From Anaerolineae bacterium (GTDB lineage Bacteria > Chloroflexota > Anaerolineae > Aggregatilineales > Phototrophicaceae): a stretch of 64,000 nt of DNA. The translations under genes were made by a program, and so were the position numbers. The stretch is from NCBI GenBank assembly GCA_022822305.1, contig JAJEBY010000003.1:707651-771650 (forward strand). Reading direction: 5' to 3'. This document shows positions 61,566-64,000 of the stretch, piece by piece; the stretch's first letter is position 1, and each line of letters opens with the position of its first letter. Below the pieces are notes generated by a model. It ran no database searches. It saw nothing but the letters and a program-made list of their open reading frames with translations, and had not been told where the DNA came from.

Positions 61566-62396
61566 TCAATACACATGCAAATCAACAGCGCTGACGACGC
61601 GGCCATCGTAGGCAGCGCTGATCTCGCCGACCAGCGCCTGCGGCGTCGCGCCCCAGAACAATTGATGATATAGGACTAGCAAACCGGGACGAACCTCATT
61701 CGCCAGCGCCGCCAGCTCATCCGCCGATGTATGAACGCGCGAATGATAACGTTGCCAGGCCGGCACGAGCTTCTCGAACCGCCGCGACGAATAGACCTCG
61801 TGTATCAAGATGTCGCAGCCGCGCGCCCATCCCGCGAATGCCGGCGTCGGTTTGGTATCGCCCGATATCACAATACAGCGATCGGGCGTCTCGAACTTGT
61901 AGCTATAAGCCTCCAGATCGCCGTGATTCGCCGGCAGCGCCTGAACGCGTATGCGCTCGTCTTCAAAACAAAGCCCGCCGCTGACGCCTGATACCTCGAC
62001 CTTGCAGCCATCCGGCGTCGCCGGATGCGCCTTCAAATGCTCACGGGTATTTTCGGCATACGCGGCCAAGATGTGCTCAACCATCGCCTTTAGACCGGCC
62101 GGTCCCAAAGCATGTATTCTGTCCGCGCGCCCATGAATCCAGGGGGTGAATATCAGGTCGGCCAGCCCCACCGTGTGATCGGCGTGCAGATGGGTCACAA
62201 ACACCTGCGCCAGCGCTGTCGTCGTCCAGTTGATCAGGCCGCGGGCATGCGCCTCCACCACTCGCTGCACCACGCCGTGACCGCAGTCAACTAAGTAGGG
62301 CGTGTCGTCCACGACGATGGCGATGCCCGAACCGGCGCGATCCGCTTCCGCATTTGGTGTTCCGCTGCCCAGCATCACCGCCTGTGTCCGCGTCAT
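61566..62396 (-). CDS. MBL-fold metallo-hydrolase
   Basis: A 276-residue metallo-beta-lactamase-fold protein with HLHADHT (residues 69-75), the SGDTKPTP ligand strand and a C-terminal Tyr-His region (LVLYHQLFWG). The pattern resembles the RNase Z/arylsulfatase-like group of small hydrolases. I start at ATG 62396, which overlaps the stop of the CE7 esterase gene by 4 nt. The longer upstream frame overlaps that gene and is not needed. The substrate is unknown. Confidence 0.85.
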   Translation of the reverse strand: MTRTQAVMLGSGTPNAEADRAGSGIAIVVDDTPYLVDCGHGVVQRVVEAHARGLINWTTTALAQVFVTHLHADHTVGLADLIFTPWIHGRADRIHALGPAGLKAMVEHILAAYAENTREHLKAHPATPDGCKVEVSGVSGGLCFEDERIRVQALPANHGDLEAYSYKFETPDRCIVISGDTKPTPAFAGWARGCDILIHEVYSSRRFEKLVPAWQRYHSRVHTSADELAALANEVRPGLLVLYHQLFWGATPQALVGEISAAYDGRVVSAVDLHVY

Positions 62397-63364
62397 GATG
62401 GCCAAAGCCGCTGCAGGAAACGAATCTTCTCCACCAGATGATCCGGTCCGCCGCCCTCGTGATCGTTGAAGTAGTAGACCATGATGTCCTTGTCGCCGCG
62501 CGCGTGATTGTAAGATGCGAAGACGGTGCTCGCCGGACAAACGGTATCCATCACGCCCACCGAATACAGCGCTCGAGCGTTCATGCGCGCGGCAAAATTC
62601 ATGCCGTCAAAGTAACTCAGCGTCTCGAAAACCGTCGCGATCTTTTCCCGATGCACTTGCAGATAGCGGGCAATTTCCGTGTAGGGATCTCGCGGCGTTA
62701 TCTCCACCGCGCGCCGGAAATCCGACAAGAAAGGCACATCAGGCAGGCAAGCCGCAACATCCGGCCGCAATCCCGCCGTCGACACAGCCAGCGCCCCTCC
62801 CTGACTGCCGCCGGTCACCGCGATGCGCGTCCCGTCCACTTCCGGGCGACTCAGCATGGCGTCAACGGCCCGCACCGCATCGGTATACAGACGGCGGTAA
62901 TAGTAGGTCTTGGGATCGAGGATGCCCTGGGTCATGAAACCGGGAATAGACGGATTCCCGCCATTCGGCTGATCGGCGGTATCGCCCCGCCGCCACACGC
63001 TGCCTTGACCGCGCGTATCCATCACCAGATAAGCGAATCCCGCCGACGCAAATGCCAGCCAATCGAGTGGCCAGCCGCGTCCGCCCCCATAACCGATATA
63101 CTCGACCACGCCCGCTATCTGACCCTCAACCTCGCGCGGACACAGATACCATCCCTTGATGCGATCGCCGTTGAAGCCGGAAAATGTCACGTCAAAGACA
63201 TCCAGCGTCCGAATGCCGGCATCGTAGGGCTCAAAGGTCGCGTCCAATTCGTGCGCGCGGGCGCCCTCCAGCGTCTCTTCCCAAAAGGCGTCAAAGTCGG
63301 GCGGTTCATCGCGCTCGGGTCGATAGCCGCGCATGTCCTCCAATGTCATATCCAGCAGCGGCAT
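62393..63364 (-). CDS. Carbohydrate esterase family 7 (acetylxylan esterase-like)
   Basis: A 323-residue alpha/beta hydrolase with the three hallmark motifs of CE7: RGQG (118-121), the nucleophile Ser187 in TGGSQGGAL, and HE in NDHEGGGPDH. The acid is Asp in GVMDTVCP. CE7 enzymes remove acetyl groups from acetylated xylo-oligosaccharides and cephalosporin C. No signal peptide is visible, so it probably acts on imported oligosaccharides. It heads a small operon with the MBL hydrolase and probably the flavoprotein. Confidence 0.92.
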   Translation of the reverse strand: MPLLDMTLEDMRGYRPERDEPPDFDAFWEETLEGARAHELDATFEPYDAGIRTLDVFDVTFSGFNGDRIKGWYLCPREVEGQIAGVVEYIGYGGGRGWPLDWLAFASAGFAYLVMDTRGQGSVWRRGDTADQPNGGNPSIPGFMTQGILDPKTYYYRRLYTDAVRAVDAMLSRPEVDGTRIAVTGGSQGGALAVSTAGLRPDVAACLPDVPFLSDFRRAVEITPRDPYTEIARYLQVHREKIATVFETLSYFDGMNFAARMNARALYSVGVMDTVCPASTVFASYNHARGDKDIMVYYFNDHEGGGPDHLVEKIRFLQRLWPS

Positions 63365-63450
63365 ACTTGAAGCTCCTTCCTTTCACTGGCTCAAACTTGC
63401 ACGATTATAGCCGCCTCACCGCTCAAACAAAATCAAACACCGGACCACAG

Positions 63451-63505
63451 AAGTAATTCCAAGTGAATCATGCAACCTGCTGACATAATCAGAGAAATCT
63501 CCAAA
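63451..63505. repeat. Dispersed leader repeat (third copy)
   Basis: A copy of the 36010-36060 and 40081-40135 sequence with a few differences. It lies in a 501-bp spacer (63365-63865) that holds only repeats. Confidence 0.65.
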
Positions 63506-63644
63506 AACTTGGACAACCTTCTATGGCGTGTCTTCTAGTGTGACTTAATCGCCAATCATCACCCGTTTCAATAGGGATGGAAAGCGTCGCCCAGTCTAAA
63601 TCTGCATCATTCCTGCTGATTTCCGCGCTTAAGGCCGGTTGTAG

Positions 63645-63665
63645 GGGCGACTCTGTGAGTCGCCC
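63645..63665. repeat. GGGCGACTC palindrome
   Basis: A perfect 9-bp stem with a TGT loop, same stem as 40830-40850 and 53079-53099. Confidence 0.65.
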
Positions 63666-63700
63666 GCAGGTAACCGGTTCAAAATCAACGCGTATTCGTC

Positions 63701-63735
63701 AGTAGCGGACAACCCTGTAAGGGTTGTCCGCTACT
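63701..63735. repeat. Perfect 16-bp inverted repeat
   Basis: AGTAGCGGACAACCCT (63701-63716) and AGGGTTGTCCGCTACT (63720-63735) flank a GTA loop. It arises where the left part of one repeat meets the start of the 234-bp repeat. Confidence 0.75.
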
Positions 63736-63865
63736 GCGAAACATACGGCAACACTACCTGGAAAAAACCGATTTTGCGACGATTCACAGTGTTATTCCTT
63801 GCACAACGCATCAGAATTCTGTGGAATCCGCCAAGAGTTAGCTCCCCCTCCCTGACTTGTCGGGG
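63716..63865. repeat. Interrupted copy of the 234-bp repeat
   Basis: It matches the first two thirds of the 40-kb repeats and stops at GTCGGGG, where an IS3-family end begins. Confidence 0.85.
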
Positions 63866-64000
63866 TGATCTTGACCCGTTATAGTGGACTCTAAGATTGT
63901 CTACTCTCCTGCGCTTCAAATTGCATTGGACTCATGTAGCCGAGTGCTGAGTGCAACCGTCGGCGGTTGTACCACCCTTCGATGTAGTATGCGAGCGCAC
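63866..64000 (-). mobile_element. IS3-family insertion sequence, right end (partial)
   Basis: The element end begins TGATCTTGACCCGTTATAG at 63866, directly after the interrupted repeat. It continues past the window. The encoded transposase tail runs 64000 to 63891. The other end and the target duplication are outside the window. Confidence 0.85.
63891..64000 (-). CDS. IS3-family transposase (OrfB) C-terminus, partial
   Basis: The last 35 codons of an integrase-core transposase read ALAYYIEGWYNRRRLHSALG, then YMSPMQFEAQ, then a short tail to a TAG stop at 63893-63891. The YIEGWYNRRRLHSALGY block is the classic C-terminal signature of IS3-family OrfB. The DDE catalytic residues lie upstream, outside the window, so whether the gene is intact cannot be judged. 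Confidence 0.9.
   Translation of the reverse strand, partial: ALAYYIEGWYNRRRLHSALGYMSPMQFEAQESRQS

Noticed and set aside
61566..62540. A 324-residue version of the MBL hydrolase
   Set aside because: The extension overlaps the esterase gene; the ATG at 62396 with a 4-nt overlap is the usual coupled arrangement.
63555..63590. CRISPR-like sequence (CCCGTTTCAATAGGGATGGA)
   Set aside because: It resembles a CRISPR repeat core but occurs once, with no second copy, spacer spacing or cas gene in the window.

Overview
The window is a 64 kb, moderately GC-rich chromosomal segment from a heterotrophic bacterium. It is dense in ABC importers and catabolic enzymes. The best guess for the host is a Chloroflexota lineage (Anaerolineae/Caldilineae-like). 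This rests on the Thr/Pro secreted linkers, the mix of Gfo/Idh/MocA, D-aminoacylase and CE7 families, and the style of the solute-binding proteins, and it is an inference. No rRNA, tRNA or CRISPR array was recognised.

Layout. 1-5,889 (minus): LacI regulator, family-5 solute-binding protein (SBP), two permeases and the start of an ATPase, probably an oligosaccharide or peptide importer. 6,378-8,559 (plus): amidohydrolase and a HemL-like PLP enzyme. 8,569-19,634 (minus): a long operon with a Tat-type sugar SBP, a MalF-type permease, two nearly identical MalG-type permeases, two Gfo/Idh/MocA dehydrogenases, a phosphotriesterase-like hydrolase, a D-threonine-aldolase-like PLP protein, a D-aminoacylase and L-rhamnonate dehydratase. 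19,972-23,420: an orphan DNA methyltransferase, an SH3/Excalibur secreted protein and a spondin-like secreted protein. 23,502-30,989: dehydrogenase, aspartoacylase-like protein, a second SBP5 importer, an SDR and a homocysteine-methyltransferase-like protein. 31,070-33,811: a small membrane protein, a second orphan methyltransferase and a LarA-like protein. 34,058-39,885 (minus): a sugar importer plus sugar isomerase and dehydrogenase; its SBP has a stop codon inside the signal peptide. 41,160-45,641 (plus): PhyH oxygenase, 2-hydroxyacid dehydrogenase, GH20 hexosaminidase and SIS sugar isomerase, probably for amino sugars. 45,631-51,491 (minus): three secreted paralogues built from 14 copies of an unrecognised two-cysteine repeat. 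51,660-58,176: M24 peptidase, P5C-dehydrogenase-like ALDH, TIGR04076-like protein and a SelA-like/amidohydrolase pair. 58,438-63,364: SDR, ParA with an LmbU-like partner, an iodotyrosine-deiodinase-like flavoprotein, an MBL hydrolase and a CE7 esterase. 63,866-64,000: the end of an IS3-family element.

Taken together, four importers feed sugar or acyl-amino-sugar catabolism. Every SBP-permease junction carries a strong stem-loop. The intergenic spaces hold families of palindromic repeats, including a 234-bp tandem repeat; another copy of that repeat is cut by the IS element. The strongest leads for something new are the two-cysteine repeat proteins, the ParA/LmbU-like pair with a perfect 20-bp palindrome inside the partner gene, and the stem-loops shared by all four importer operons.
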